Shown: positions 8,059-18,831 of the stretch, piece after piece
Position numbering within the stretch: the first letter of the stretch is position 1
Layout: every line of letters starts with the position of its first letter
Assembly: GCF_039888675.1 (NCBI RefSeq)
Contig: NZ_JBDQQR010000001.1
Coordinates: 1,178,001 to 1,242,000 of the forward strand
DNA: 64,000 bases
From: Mesorhizobium sp. CAU 1732
GTDB taxonomy: Bacteria; Pseudomonadota; Alphaproteobacteria; Rhizobiales; Rhizobiaceae
Reading direction: 5' to 3'
The notes under the pieces: generated by a model
Told to the model about the DNA's origin: nothing
What the model saw: the letters and a program-made list of their open reading frames with translations, nothing else
Databases searched by the model: none
Program-made: the position numbers and the translations under genes

Positions 8059-9528
8059 TTGAGATCTACGTCAACGGGCATACTCGAGCCCGCTAGCAAG
8101 CTGTTACCAGACGTCACGACGACCATAATAACCGAAGAGCCGCATACCACGTCTCGCCCTGCCGGCAAGACGAAGGGGTTCATCTCGCCCGATCACGAGC
8201 GCGAGTATCAGGCCTTCATCGAACTCCATCCCGACATCGAAGCCGTCGAATTCCTGATGGTCGATCCGAACGGCGTGATGCGCGGCAAGTGGGCGCCCGG
8301 CGACGCGCTCAAGAAGGCCTTCCAGGAAGGCGTCAATTTTCCGATGTCGCTGCATGGCCTCGACGTCTGGGGACGCGAGGTCGTAGAAACCGGCCTTCAC
8401 ATCGAGACCGGCGACAAGGACGGCTATTGCCGCGCCACGCGCGGCTCGCTTTCGATCGTTCCATGGGCCAAGCGCAAGACCGCACAGGTGTTGTTGCAGA
8501 CTTTCACGCCCGAGGGCGAGCCCTTCATGGCCGACCCGCGTCAGGTCCTCAAGCGCAAGGTCGCCGAGGTCAACGAAAAGGGCTTCTTTCCCGTCGTCGC
8601 CTTCGAGCTTGAATTCTATCTCCTCGACCCGGCGACCGACTGGGACGACGGAATGCCGGCGCCGGTGGGCGCGACGGCTGGACCGGACCGGCTGCGGATG
8701 TATGGGCTCGACGATCTCGCCGAGCATGCCAGCCTCTTCGACATGATCCGCGATGCGGCGGACGCGCAAAGCCTGCCGATCGACACGATCATCAAAGAGG
8801 CGGCGCCCGGCCAGTTCGAGGTCAATTTGAAGCACCGTGCGGATCCGCTGCGGGCGGCCGACGACGTCATCATGCTGCGCCGTATCGTCATAGGTTGCGC
8901 GCGTGCCCACGGGCTGACGGCGACCTTCATGGCAAAGCCGTTTCTCGAATATGCCGGCAATGGCATGCATGTGCATTCCTCGATGCTCGACGCGAACGGC
9001 AGGAACATCTTCGGCGGCGATGAGGGGCGCAAGACGCTCGAATTCGCGGTGGCGGGCCTGCTCAAGACCATGCCGGAATCGCTGCTTCTGTTCATCAACA
9101 CGTGGAACGGGTTCCGCCGCATCACGCCCGGTTCCTACGCGCCGACGCGCGCGGTCTGGGCCGAGAACAACCGCTCGGTCGCACTGCGCATCCCCGTCTC
9201 GGATGACGACAACCGACGCCTCGAGCATCGTATCGCGGGCGCCGACGCAAATCCCTATCTGGTCATGGCGGCCCTGATCCAGGGCATGGTCGAAGGCATC
9301 GAGGCAGCGGAAGCGCCGCCGCCGCCGGTCGAGGGCAACGCGTATGACGAGGAGGGATTGTTCCTTCCCGACGACATGGACGATGCGCTGCAATTGATGT
9401 CGAAAAGCGCATTTACCGACCGCGCGCTCGGTCCCTTGCTCGCGAAGGTCTACAAGGATCTCAAGCGGGCCGAAATCCTGGCGTTCTGGGGGGAGATCAC
9501 CGCTTTGGAGCGTACAACTTACCTGTGA
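8059..9528 (+). CDS. Glutamine synthetase-family ligase, likely gamma-glutamylputrescine synthetase
   Basis: A 489-residue paralogue of the truncated ligase at the left edge. Motifs: FELEFYLLDP (metal ligand), GQFEVNLKHRADP, AGNGMHVHSSM (nucleotide site), NNRSVALRIPV and RLEHRIAGADANPYL. The first step of the putrescine-degrading Puu pathway ligates glutamate to putrescine. The gene lies 124 bp before potF of a putrescine transporter on the same strand, which supports that role. The predicted start is TTG at 8059 with only a weak ribosome site, so the first 40 residues (low-similarity, Thr-rich) are uncertain. A GGCGTTTT/AAAACGCC stem-loop follows the stop at 9537-9570. Confidence 0.9.
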   Translation: MRSTSTGILEPASKLLPDVTTTIITEEPHTTSRPAGKTKGFISPDHEREYQAFIELHPDIEAVEFLMVDPNGVMRGKWAPGDALKKAFQEGVNFPMSLHGLDVWGREVVETGLHIETGDKDGYCRATRGSLSIVPWAKRKTAQVLLQTFTPEGEPFMADPRQVLKRKVAEVNEKGFFPVVAFELEFYLLDPATDWDDGMPAPVGATAGPDRLRMYGLDDLAEHASLFDMIRDAADAQSLPIDTIIKEAAPGQFEVNLKHRADPLRAADDVIMLRRIVIGCARAHGLTATFMAKPFLEYAGNGMHVHSSMLDANGRNIFGGDEGRKTLEFAVAGLLKTMPESLLLFINTWNGFRRITPGSYAPTRAVWAENNRSVALRIPVSDDDNRRLEHRIAGADANPYLVMAALIQGMVEGIEAAEAPPPPVEGNAYDEEGLFLPDDMDDALQLMSKSAFTDRALGPLLAKVYKDLKRAEILAFWGEITALERTTYL

Positions 9529-9652
9529 TGCGGCGCGGCGTTTTCGCGCTTGCCGCACTGCAAAAACGCCAATAGATTTTTGGCATCGTTACCCGCCGGA
9601 CTGTCGGTCCATCACGGCGGGCAGGCAACAGGACCGACAGAGGAGAACAAGA

Positions 9653-10753
9653 ATGATCCGCAGAGCAACTCTGCTTTCGACGGTATCGCTGGCAGCCGCC
9701 GCGTTCGCATTCGCAGCCCACGCGCAGGACCGCGTCGTCAACGTTTACAACTGGTCCGATTACATCGACGAGTCGATCATCGGGGAATTCACCAAGGAAA
9801 CCGGCATCAGGGTCGTCTACGACGTCTTCGATTCCAACGAAATCCTTGAAACCAAGCTGCTTGCCGGCGGCAGCGGCTATGACGTGGTGGTGCCGACGGC
9901 GAGCCCGTTCATGGTTCGCCAGATCGAGGCTGGCGTCTACCAGAAGCTCGACAAGTCCAAGCTTCCGAACCTCGCCAACATGTGGCCCGTGGTTTCGGAG
10001 CGCGTCGCTAAATACGATCCCGACAACGAATATTCGATCAACTACATGTGGGGCACTGTCGGTCTCGGCTACAACGAGACCAAGGTGAAGGAAGCCCTCG
10101 GCATCGACGAAATCGATTCCTGGGACATTTTCTACGACCCCGAGAAACTTGCTAAGCTCGCCGATTGCGGCGTCTACGTTCTCGACTCCCCAACCGACAT
10201 CATCCCGACGACCTTGCATTATCTCGGCATCAATCCCGAGAGCAAAGAGCCGGAAGACCTCGCGAAGGCTGAAGAAGCCCTCCTGAAGGTCCGGCCCTAC
10301 ATCCGGAAGTTCCATTCCTCGGAGTACATCAACGCGCTGGCGAATGGTGATATCTGTCTGGCGATAGGCTGGTCTGGGGACGTCTTCCAGGCTCGCGATC
10401 GTGCAGATGAGGCCGATCAGGGCGTGGTCGTCGGATATGTGATTCCCAAGGAAGGCGCGGAGATGTGGTTCGACCAGATGGCGATCCCGGCCGACGCGAA
10501 GAATGTCGATGAGGCCCACGAATTCCTCAACTTCATCATGAAGCCGGAAATCGCCGCCAAGGCCACCAACTACGTCTATTTCCCGAACGGCAACGAGGCC
10601 TCGCAGGAGTTCATCGATGCGGAAATCATGGACGACCCAGCGATCTATCCGGACGACGAGACCCTCGCCAAGCTCTGGACGGTCTCGCCCTACGACGCGC
10701 GGACACAAAGACTTGTGACGCGCACCTGGACCCGGATCGTCACCGGTCAATAG
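9653..10753 (+). CDS. potF: Putrescine-binding periplasmic protein
   Basis: A 366-residue solute-binding protein of the polyamine type. Residues 1-24 form a signal peptide cut after AAHA. The mature chain starts QDRVVNVYNWSDYIDESI, with the aromatic W-S-D-Y motif that lines the polyamine pocket, and SNEILETKLLAGGSGYD follows. It delivers putrescine or spermidine to the PotGHI complex at the inner membrane. The ribosome site GAGGAG precedes the ATG at 9653. It is first in potFGHI and separated from potG by a hairpin, which typically lets the binding protein be made in excess. Confidence 0.95.
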   Translation: MIRRATLLSTVSLAAAAFAFAAHAQDRVVNVYNWSDYIDESIIGEFTKETGIRVVYDVFDSNEILETKLLAGGSGYDVVVPTASPFMVRQIEAGVYQKLDKSKLPNLANMWPVVSERVAKYDPDNEYSINYMWGTVGLGYNETKVKEALGIDEIDSWDIFYDPEKLAKLADCGVYVLDSPTDIIPTTLHYLGINPESKEPEDLAKAEEALLKVRPYIRKFHSSEYINALANGDICLAIGWSGDVFQARDRADEADQGVVVGYVIPKEGAEMWFDQMAIPADAKNVDEAHEFLNFIMKPEIAAKATNYVYFPNGNEASQEFIDAEIMDDPAIYPDDETLAKLWTVSPYDARTQRLVTRTWTRIVTGQ

Positions 10754-10765
10754 AGCGACATGAGA

Positions 10766-10790
10766 CGGGCCCTTCGATCACAAGGGCCCG
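10766..10790 (+). terminator. Hairpin between potF and potG
   Basis: Arms CGGGCCCTT (10766-10774) and AAGGGCCCG (10782-10790) with a 7-base loop, then the pyrimidine run CTCTTCTTCT. Probably a partial terminator or mRNA-stabilising stem lowering potGHI relative to potF. Confidence 0.65.
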
Positions 10791-10889
10791 CTCTTCTTCT
10801 GGGGGCATGATTCCGACGGGAACCGGCATCATGTGCATCAGGCTCAAAGCAGTGATTGCTTCGATAAGGCAGGGGACGCCGGAGGCACT

Positions 10890-12032
10890 ATGAAATCGCT
10901 CGGAAGCATTCGCAGAAGCTTCGCGCCGTGGACCGATCCCGGTGCCAAGCCATACATAACGTTCGAGAACGTCACCAAACGCTTTGGCGACTTCACCGCG
11001 GTCAACGACCTGTCGCTGAACATCTTTGAACGTGAGTTCTTCGCGCTTCTCGGTGCGTCGGGCTGCGGAAAGTCGACGCTTCTGCGTATGCTCGCCGGCT
11101 TCGAGGAACCGACATCGGGACGCCTCTTGCTCGACGGGCAGGATTTGCGCGGTATCCCGCCGTACCGGCGGCCCGTCAACATGATGTTCCAGTCCTACGC
11201 GCTGTTCCCGCACATGACGGTCGAGGCGAACATCGCCTTCGGTCTGAAACAGGACGGCATGCCGAAGGCCGATATCGCTGCCCGCGTCGCCGACATGCTG
11301 CGCCTCGTCAAGCTCGAGCAGTTCGCAAAGCGCAAGCCTCACCAATTGTCCGGCGGACAGCGCCAGCGCGTGGCGCTTGCGCGATCCGTCGCCAAGCGCC
11401 CCAAGGTGCTGCTGCTGGACGAGCCGCTCGGCGCGCTCGACAAGAAGCTGCGCGAGCAGACGCAGTTCGAACTCATGGATTTGCAGCAGGAACTCGGCCT
11501 TACCTTCGTGGTCGTCACCCACGATCAGGAGGAGGCGATGACGATGGCTGACCGCATCGCCATCATGGACAAGGGGCAGGTGATGCAGGTGGCGACACCT
11601 GCCGAAATCTACGAGGCGCCGGTTTCCCGCTTCGTCGCCGATTTCGTCGGCAATGTGAACATGCTCGAAGGCACCGTGGCCGAGCGCACCAATGATACCG
11701 CGCGCATCACCGGTGCGACCGGCGCGGAGATCGTGGTCGACAATGCCGGCGACGCGACGGCTGGAAGTGCGGTTGCTTTCGCGATCAGGCCGGAAAAGAT
11801 CAAGGTTTCGGCTCGTCAGCCCGCCGACGGCACCACGAACGTCATGCAGGGCGAGGTCTGGGACCTGGCCTATCTGGGCGACATGACCGTCTATCATATC
11901 CGTCTGGCCGACGGGCAGGTCGTCAAGGCAAGCGCCCTCAACAGCGCCCGTATCATGGAAGACCCGCTAAGCTGGAACGACCAAGCCTGGATTTCCTTCG
12001 CGCCGGATGCCGGCGTCGTTCTCACGCGATAG
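10890..12032 (+). CDS. potG: Polyamine ABC transporter ATP-binding protein
   Basis: A 380-residue ATPase. Walker A is GASGCGKSTLL, the ABC signature is LSGGQRQRVALARS, Walker B is VLLLDEPLGALDK and the switch histidine is VTHDQEEAMT. The C-terminal third is the TOBE regulatory domain (AFAIRPEKIKV). It energises import through PotH and PotI. The start at 10890 has GGAGG nine bases upstream; the longer open frame has no such site. The potH start follows after 9 bases. Confidence 0.95.
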   Translation: MKSLGSIRRSFAPWTDPGAKPYITFENVTKRFGDFTAVNDLSLNIFEREFFALLGASGCGKSTLLRMLAGFEEPTSGRLLLDGQDLRGIPPYRRPVNMMFQSYALFPHMTVEANIAFGLKQDGMPKADIAARVADMLRLVKLEQFAKRKPHQLSGGQRQRVALARSVAKRPKVLLLDEPLGALDKKLREQTQFELMDLQQELGLTFVVVTHDQEEAMTMADRIAIMDKGQVMQVATPAEIYEAPVSRFVADFVGNVNMLEGTVAERTNDTARITGATGAEIVVDNAGDATAGSAVAFAIRPEKIKVSARQPADGTTNVMQGEVWDLAYLGDMTVYHIRLADGQVVKASALNSARIMEDPLSWNDQAWISFAPDAGVVLTR

Positions 12033-12041
12033 GAGAGGGCG

Positions 12042-13010
12042 ATGGCACAGGCGGTTTCCGACGATGCGGCTGCACTTCCCGCAGCCGACAGGGCAGGCCC
12101 TCAGGGGCTGATCGCGGCGATCAGCAGCAGGCTCGTGATCATTGTTCCCTATCTGTGGCTGTTCGTCTTTTTCCTCGTTCCGTTCCTGATCGTCTTCAAG
12201 ATTTCGCTGTCGCAGATCGCGACCGCGATGCCGCCTTATGCGCCGGTGTTCGACTGGGCCGATGGCATCGAGGGGTTCGTCACGAACCTTCGCGACTTCT
12301 CGCTCGAGAACTACCTGTTCCTGCTCGACGACGCGCTCTACTTCAATGCCTACGTATCGAGCGTCGTCATCGCAGGAATCTCGACGTTTCTGGCGCTCCT
12401 GATAGGCTTCCCGATGGCCTATGCGATGGCGCGCGCGCCGGCCTCGCTGAGGCCGATCCTGCTCATGCTCGTCATTCTCCCATTCTGGACGAGCTTCCTG
12501 ATCCGCGTCTACGCCTGGATCGGCATCCTGAAACCCGAGGGGCTGCTCAACCAGTTCCTGCTCTATGTCGGCGTGATCGACACGCCGTTGCAGATCATGA
12601 ACACCCACACGGCGATTTTCATCGGCATCGTCTATTCGTATCTGCCCTTCATGATCCTGCCCCTCTACGCGACGCTCGAGAAGATGGATTTCTCGCTCAT
12701 CGAGGCGGCGCAGGATCTGGGCTGCTCTCCGATCTCGGCCTTCTGGAAGATCACGTTCCCCCTTGCAATACCGGGCGTCGTCGCCGGTTGCCTTCTGGTC
12801 TTCATCCCGGCCGTCGGCGAGTTCGTCATCCCCGACCTCCTCGGCGGGTCGCAGACGCTGATGATCGGCAAGACGTTGTGGAACGAGTTCTTCGCCAATC
12901 GCGACTGGCCTGTCGCTTCGTCGGTCGCAGTGATCCTGCTGCTCATTCTCGTCGTACCGATCATGTTCTTCCAGCGCGCTCAGGCACGCGCGCAAGAACA
13001 GGGGAGATAG
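12042..13010 (+). CDS. potH: Polyamine ABC transporter permease
   Basis: A 322-residue inner-membrane permease with about six hydrophobic spans, beginning LVIIVPYLWLFVFFLVPFL. The EAA loop that docks to the ATPase is LIEAAQDLGCSPISAFWKI. It forms the translocation channel with PotI. AGGAGAGG lies just before the ATG. potI begins 4 bases after its stop, implying coupled translation. Confidence 0.95.
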   Translation: MAQAVSDDAAALPAADRAGPQGLIAAISSRLVIIVPYLWLFVFFLVPFLIVFKISLSQIATAMPPYAPVFDWADGIEGFVTNLRDFSLENYLFLLDDALYFNAYVSSVVIAGISTFLALLIGFPMAYAMARAPASLRPILLMLVILPFWTSFLIRVYAWIGILKPEGLLNQFLLYVGVIDTPLQIMNTHTAIFIGIVYSYLPFMILPLYATLEKMDFSLIEAAQDLGCSPISAFWKITFPLAIPGVVAGCLLVFIPAVGEFVIPDLLGGSQTLMIGKTLWNEFFANRDWPVASSVAVILLLILVVPIMFFQRAQARAQEQGR

Positions 13011-13014
13011 AGCC

Positions 13015-13833
13015 ATGCAGGGACAACTGAGCCGGTTCAACGTCACCTCGCTCGTTCTGGGCTTCGCCTTCCTCTATCTGCCGATCGTTCTGCTGGTGGT
13101 CTATTCGTTCAATGCCTCGCGGCTCGTCACCGTGTGGGGCGGGTTTTCGACGCGGTGGTATGTCTCGCTGTTTTCGAACCAGGGCCTCATCGATGCCGCA
13201 TGGGTCACCGCCCGCGTCGCGTTCGTCTCGGCCAGCGTCGCCACGATTCTCGGCACGCTCGCGGCGTTGGCACTGACCCGCTACACGCGCTTTCGCGGCC
13301 GTTTCCTGTTTTCCGGCATGGTCTTCGCGCCGCTCGTCATGCCGGAGGTCATCACCGGCCTGTCGCTGCTTCTGCTTTTCGTGGCGATCGGGCTCGATCG
13401 CGGCTTTCTGACCGTCACGCTGGCCCACATCACCTTCTCGATGTGCTTTGTCGCGGTGGTCGTGCAGTCGCGCCTGATCTCGTTCGATCGCTCGCTCGAG
13501 GAGGCGGCGATGGATTTGGGCGCGACGCCGGTGCGAACCTTCTTCTCCGTAACCCTGCCAGTGATCATGCCGGCGATCGTGTCGGGCTGGATGCTCGCCT
13601 TCACGCTGTCGCTCGACGATCTGGTGATCGCGAGCTTCACGTCCGGCCCGGGCGCGACGACGCTGCCGATGAAGATCTACAGCCAGGTGCGGCTTGGCGT
13701 GACGCCGGAAATCAACGCGGTCTGTACGATCCTGATCGCAGTGGTGACGAGCGGTGTCATCGCGGCTGCGATCGTCAATAAGCGCCGTGACGTACAGCGC
13801 CAGCGCGACGAGCAGGCCGCGCAGCGCGGCTGA
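13015..13833 (+). CDS. potI: Polyamine ABC transporter permease
   Basis: A 272-residue partner permease starting MQGQLSRFNVTSLVLGFAF, with about six membrane spans and the coupling loop LEEAAMDLGATPVRTFFSV. The GGGGAGA ribosome site overlaps the end of potH. It is the last gene of potFGHI; no terminator was seen in the 128 bases after the stop. Confidence 0.95.
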   Translation: MQGQLSRFNVTSLVLGFAFLYLPIVLLVVYSFNASRLVTVWGGFSTRWYVSLFSNQGLIDAAWVTARVAFVSASVATILGTLAALALTRYTRFRGRFLFSGMVFAPLVMPEVITGLSLLLLFVAIGLDRGFLTVTLAHITFSMCFVAVVVQSRLISFDRSLEEAAMDLGATPVRTFFSVTLPVIMPAIVSGWMLAFTLSLDDLVIASFTSGPGATTLPMKIYSQVRLGVTPEINAVCTILIAVVTSGVIAAAIVNKRRDVQRQRDEQAAQRG

Positions 13834-13961
13834 CGCCACGTTTCCTCAACGATCGATGCGACAGACTGGTGCCATGCCTTGCCTGTCGCAGCATGACGCT
13901 GTGTCCCAACTGTGCGCTGTGCTGACCAATGATTGGCGGCCACGCGCCGCTGGAGACGCAC

Positions 13962-14510
13962 ATGACCTTGATCCCGGTTGCCGGTTCCGCAGCACTGCAA
14001 CTTCTTCTTCAGCGAAGCCAATTTTCCCCGCTCACTGTGGCGGCAGGACGCAATGCCACCGCCGAGGTGGTTGCGGCTGCCAACGGCGCCGTGCCAGCGA
14101 GTATGGCAGGGGCAGGCTTGCCCAATTCCAGAACGGAGATCTCGGACGCGATCTATAGCGTGAACAGCGTCGATGCCAACAAGCTCAAGGTCAATCTGAC
14201 AGAGCGGCTCGGCGCGGAATTTGGCATCTCGGCCGACGATTTCGAGTCTGCGTCCGCATTCGGCACGGCTATCAAACATGCACTCGACGCCATGAAGCAA
14301 GATGATGGTTGGCAGCGGAGAGTTGCGGAGATCGAGCGCAACCTCGGTCTCGACGAACTCGGTATCTCGCTCGATTCCTTCATCAATGCGCTTATCAATT
14401 CCGATAACGATGACGCTGCGAAACTGGATGCGGCCTTGCGTGACAAGGTGGACGACGACGCGCAGCGCGCGCGCTTCACACTCGACGACATCGGCATTTA
14501 CGGGCGATAG
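13962..14510 (+). CDS. Uncharacterised protein (182 aa)
   Basis: Not recognised. The N-terminus MTLIPVAGSAALQLLLQRSQ is hydrophobic but short and is not a clear signal peptide. The rest is an acidic, helix-rich chain: KLKVNLTERLGAEFG, SASAFGTAIKHALDAM, NLGLDELGISLDSFINAL and LDAALRDKVDDDAQRARF, ending DDIGIYGR. The repeated helix-turn pattern with spaced Asp residues faintly resembles EF-hand-like or scaffold repeats, but no motif is complete. The start at 13962 has GGAG eight bases upstream. It lies 128 bp after potI and converges on the AsmA gene. Function unknown. Confidence 0.65.
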   Translation: MTLIPVAGSAALQLLLQRSQFSPLTVAAGRNATAEVVAAANGAVPASMAGAGLPNSRTEISDAIYSVNSVDANKLKVNLTERLGAEFGISADDFESASAFGTAIKHALDAMKQDDGWQRRVAEIERNLGLDELGISLDSFINALINSDNDDAAKLDAALRDKVDDDAQRARFTLDDIGIYGR

Positions 14511-14529
14511 CGGTCGAGAATATTTACGC

Positions 14530-16365
14530 TTACTCGAAGTGTGTCGTCGGCAGCGCCGGCGAGATGAACGGCCGGTCCCAGCCTCCGCCAATGAAGAAGC
14601 GTGCATCGGGGTCGCCTCGCTCCCCGTCCGCGCCTATCGGGGCAAGACTGCCGGATAGCGCGAGCGCCCGCCCGAAATAGGGAATGAAGCCGGAGATCGA
14701 GGCGACCTGCCCGTCGAGAAGGAGATCGCCCTTGTCGATTCGTGCGATCCCGCCCAGGACGGTTGCCTTGAAATCCACGCCGCGCAAGGGCAGTTCCCCG
14801 TCCGACACGTCGGACAGAGGGAAGAAGCCGCCTGTCGCCCACTTCTCCTTGAACTGCGCGAGGTTCAGTCCGACAAGCGCGCCCTGGCCCAGCGTCGCGT
14901 TCACGGAACCCTCGGCATTGCCCATCACCGTGTTCCAGTCGCGTCCCGTGCCTTTCAGGGTCGCGGAGATCGTAGCGCGGCCTTGTGGCAGAAGACGTTC
15001 GCCGCCGAGCGTTTTCGCAAGCGCGAAGGAATCGATATCCGTCGCCAGCGCGCGCATCTCGACGGTCTTTGTTTCTTCCGCCGTATCTATGCGCACACCG
15101 GCCTGCAGGCTGCCGTCGAACACCGTGGCGTCCGAAATGTCGAAGACCGCGAGCGTGCCCTTCACCTGTGTCGAGGCCGCCAGGGAGGTGAGAGCGAGCC
15201 CGCCCAGCGTCGCGTTATTGGCCGAGAGGCGCAGGTCGAGCGAAAGCTGTTCCGCGAAGGCCGTATCGATCTGATCGTAGATGTTGCCCTGGCCCGTGGC
15301 GAGCCGCGTGAAGGCCGACAGGAAGGACCTCAGGTCGAGTGTATCGAAGGCCAGCGTACCGGAAATCGATGGAAGCGCTTCTGCAAACGAGATGTCGAGC
15401 ACGCCGCGGCCGGCGTTCCCGCCGAGATTGAGTTCAGCCGTATCGAGCCGTAGGCGTTCGGACGTGCCCTGGATTTTACTCGCGATCGACACGGAGCCGA
15501 TTGCTGCGCCGGGCGCGATGTCTGTCTTGGACCATTCCAGCATGCGCCGCAGCGACGGCGATGACAGGCTCCCCTCACCTTCGAAATAGGCCTCACCGGA
15601 CAGGTTGGCGGTGCCCTGGAAGCCCGCATTCAGCAGCGGGGATTTCAGTGCAGCGGTTACGGGGGCGTTGCCACCAGCAAGAAACATCAGAGGTTGCGCG
15701 CTTGTGGCCTCGACGGAGATGTTCTCGCCACGCCAGATGCCATTTGCCGTCAAGCTCGCGGATCGATCGAGCGACGGCCAGGCGAGCTTGCCCGATAGAC
15801 TGGTGACAATATCGCCCTCGTCGCCATTGACCGTCGCGATACGTCCGTCGAAAAATTCTACGGTCCCGAACCCGTCCGAAGGCAGAGCGCTGCGGTCCGG
15901 GTTGTCAGGGTTCGTCTCCAGCACTTTGCGGGCGGCTTCCACTGCACGGACCATGCGCCCGCCGCCAGGAGACGCGGGGAGATCGATGACCGATCCCGGC
16001 GTCGTCAGGCGCAGCAGCGGGCGGTACATAGACACGCCCGACATGACCACGTTGCCGCGAAGCGCAGCCAGGGCGGAGAGAGAGACTTCGAGGCGATCGG
16101 CTTCCAGCACCGGAGGACTGTCGCCGCCGCTCCATTCGTGAAAGGCGACGTCGTTCAGCGTCGCGCGAAATATCGGCCAGACGTCGAGGATGGGAGCTTC
16201 GCCGAGCGATACGCGGTAGCCGCTCCACAGGCTGAGTTCGTATGCGATCCTGTCACGAACGATCTGCGTGGACGCGATGGTCGGCAATGCGGCGAAGAAC
16301 AGAAGCGCGAGCAGGACCAGCGCGCCAAGCGCTGCCACGCCCCTCTTCACAGTCATTACCCGCAT
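14530..16365 (-). CDS. AsmA-family envelope protein
   Basis: About 611 residues. A single N-terminal membrane anchor (VAALGALVLLALLFFAALP) is followed by the AsmA opening pattern RVSLGEAPILDVWPIFRATLNDV. A long periplasmic region rich in beta-strand pairs follows, and the C-terminal AsmA repeat includes GRATISATLKGTGRDWNTVM and GSVNATLGQGALVGLNL. AsmA-like proteins are bridge-like lipid carriers or outer-membrane biogenesis factors. The start at 16365 is favoured; the ATG at 16356 is also possible and the open frame to 16539 is not homologous-looking. It is divergent from acetoacetyl-CoA synthetase. Confidence 0.87.
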   Translation of the reverse strand: MRVMTVKRGVAALGALVLLALLFFAALPTIASTQIVRDRIAYELSLWSGYRVSLGEAPILDVWPIFRATLNDVAFHEWSGGDSPPVLEADRLEVSLSALAALRGNVVMSGVSMYRPLLRLTTPGSVIDLPASPGGGRMVRAVEAARKVLETNPDNPDRSALPSDGFGTVEFFDGRIATVNGDEGDIVTSLSGKLAWPSLDRSASLTANGIWRGENISVEATSAQPLMFLAGGNAPVTAALKSPLLNAGFQGTANLSGEAYFEGEGSLSSPSLRRMLEWSKTDIAPGAAIGSVSIASKIQGTSERLRLDTAELNLGGNAGRGVLDISFAEALPSISGTLAFDTLDLRSFLSAFTRLATGQGNIYDQIDTAFAEQLSLDLRLSANNATLGGLALTSLAASTQVKGTLAVFDISDATVFDGSLQAGVRIDTAEETKTVEMRALATDIDSFALAKTLGGERLLPQGRATISATLKGTGRDWNTVMGNAEGSVNATLGQGALVGLNLAQFKEKWATGGFFPLSDVSDGELPLRGVDFKATVLGGIARIDKGDLLLDGQVASISGFIPYFGRALALSGSLAPIGADGERGDPDARFFIGGGWDRPFISPALPTTHFE

Positions 16366-16598
16366 GTCGCCTCGCCGCCTCAGGGATGCGCCGGCTGCAC
16401 ACCCGCTTGCTACCCAATACGCACGGGCACCGCATTTCAAGCTTTTGTGGCCCTGCGATGGCCGATTCCAACAGGCCTGACAATGGTGTTTTCCCCAGCT
16501 TGCATTCCCGCGCCGCGATATGCTTAACCGTCCACGCATGGTGTGGACGTCGCCTCGACCGTTTTTGCCGGTCCGTTGGGGCGCTCGGGAGGAACTGC

Positions 16599-18557
<1,959 letters not shown>

Positions 18558-18659
18558 GCGCACGAGACGTGGTTAAGGGTTTCTTTCGCCGAAATTTACC
18601 TAGACTTCAGGGATGATACACAATCGTAAACTTGGTCGTATCCCGGTAAGTTTTTGTTA

Positions 18660-18795
18660 AGATGAGGTCGCGATAGTCGTGGGTAACTTGAGGGAGAAAT
18701 CCCACTCCGCGCCCCCGCGGGGACAGGTACGCTCAAGTCCCTTGTGTGACAGCCAATTCTAATTTCCGGCGCCCCAATCGGGGCGCCTTTTTCTT
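18660..18795 (+). ncRNA. Candidate small RNA or structured 3' UTR after aacS
   Basis: In the 274-bp gap, ACTTGAG (18686-18692) pairs with CTCAAGT (18732-18738). The helix is extended by GGG/CCC and GTCG/TGAC, closing 18676-18750. Inside lie GGGA-GAAA-TCCC, a GNRA-like hairpin, and a CCCC/GGGG stem. An unpaired AU-rich linker and a strong intrinsic terminator follow. No open frame fits. No known RNA family was recognised and no good promoter could be read, so it may be processed from the aacS mRNA. Confidence 0.42.
18768..18792 (+). terminator. Intrinsic terminator
   Basis: An 8-bp perfect stem GGCGCCCC/GGGGCGCC (18768-18775, 18780-18787) with loop AATC and a following T-run. It ends transcripts of aacS or the candidate small RNA before the convergent iron permease. 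Confidence 0.85.
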
Positions 18796-18831
18796 GTGTC
18801 CCATGGGCCCATTGCGGCGCTTTTGGGGGCG

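Noticed and set aside
11967..13839. Long Arg/Glu/Asp-rich frames opposite potH and potI
   Set aside because: Antisense shadows of permease genes with biased composition.
18660..18795. 6S RNA, SRP RNA, tmRNA or a known riboswitch
   Set aside because: Length and loop pattern do not match any of these that I could recall; kept only as a candidate small RNA.
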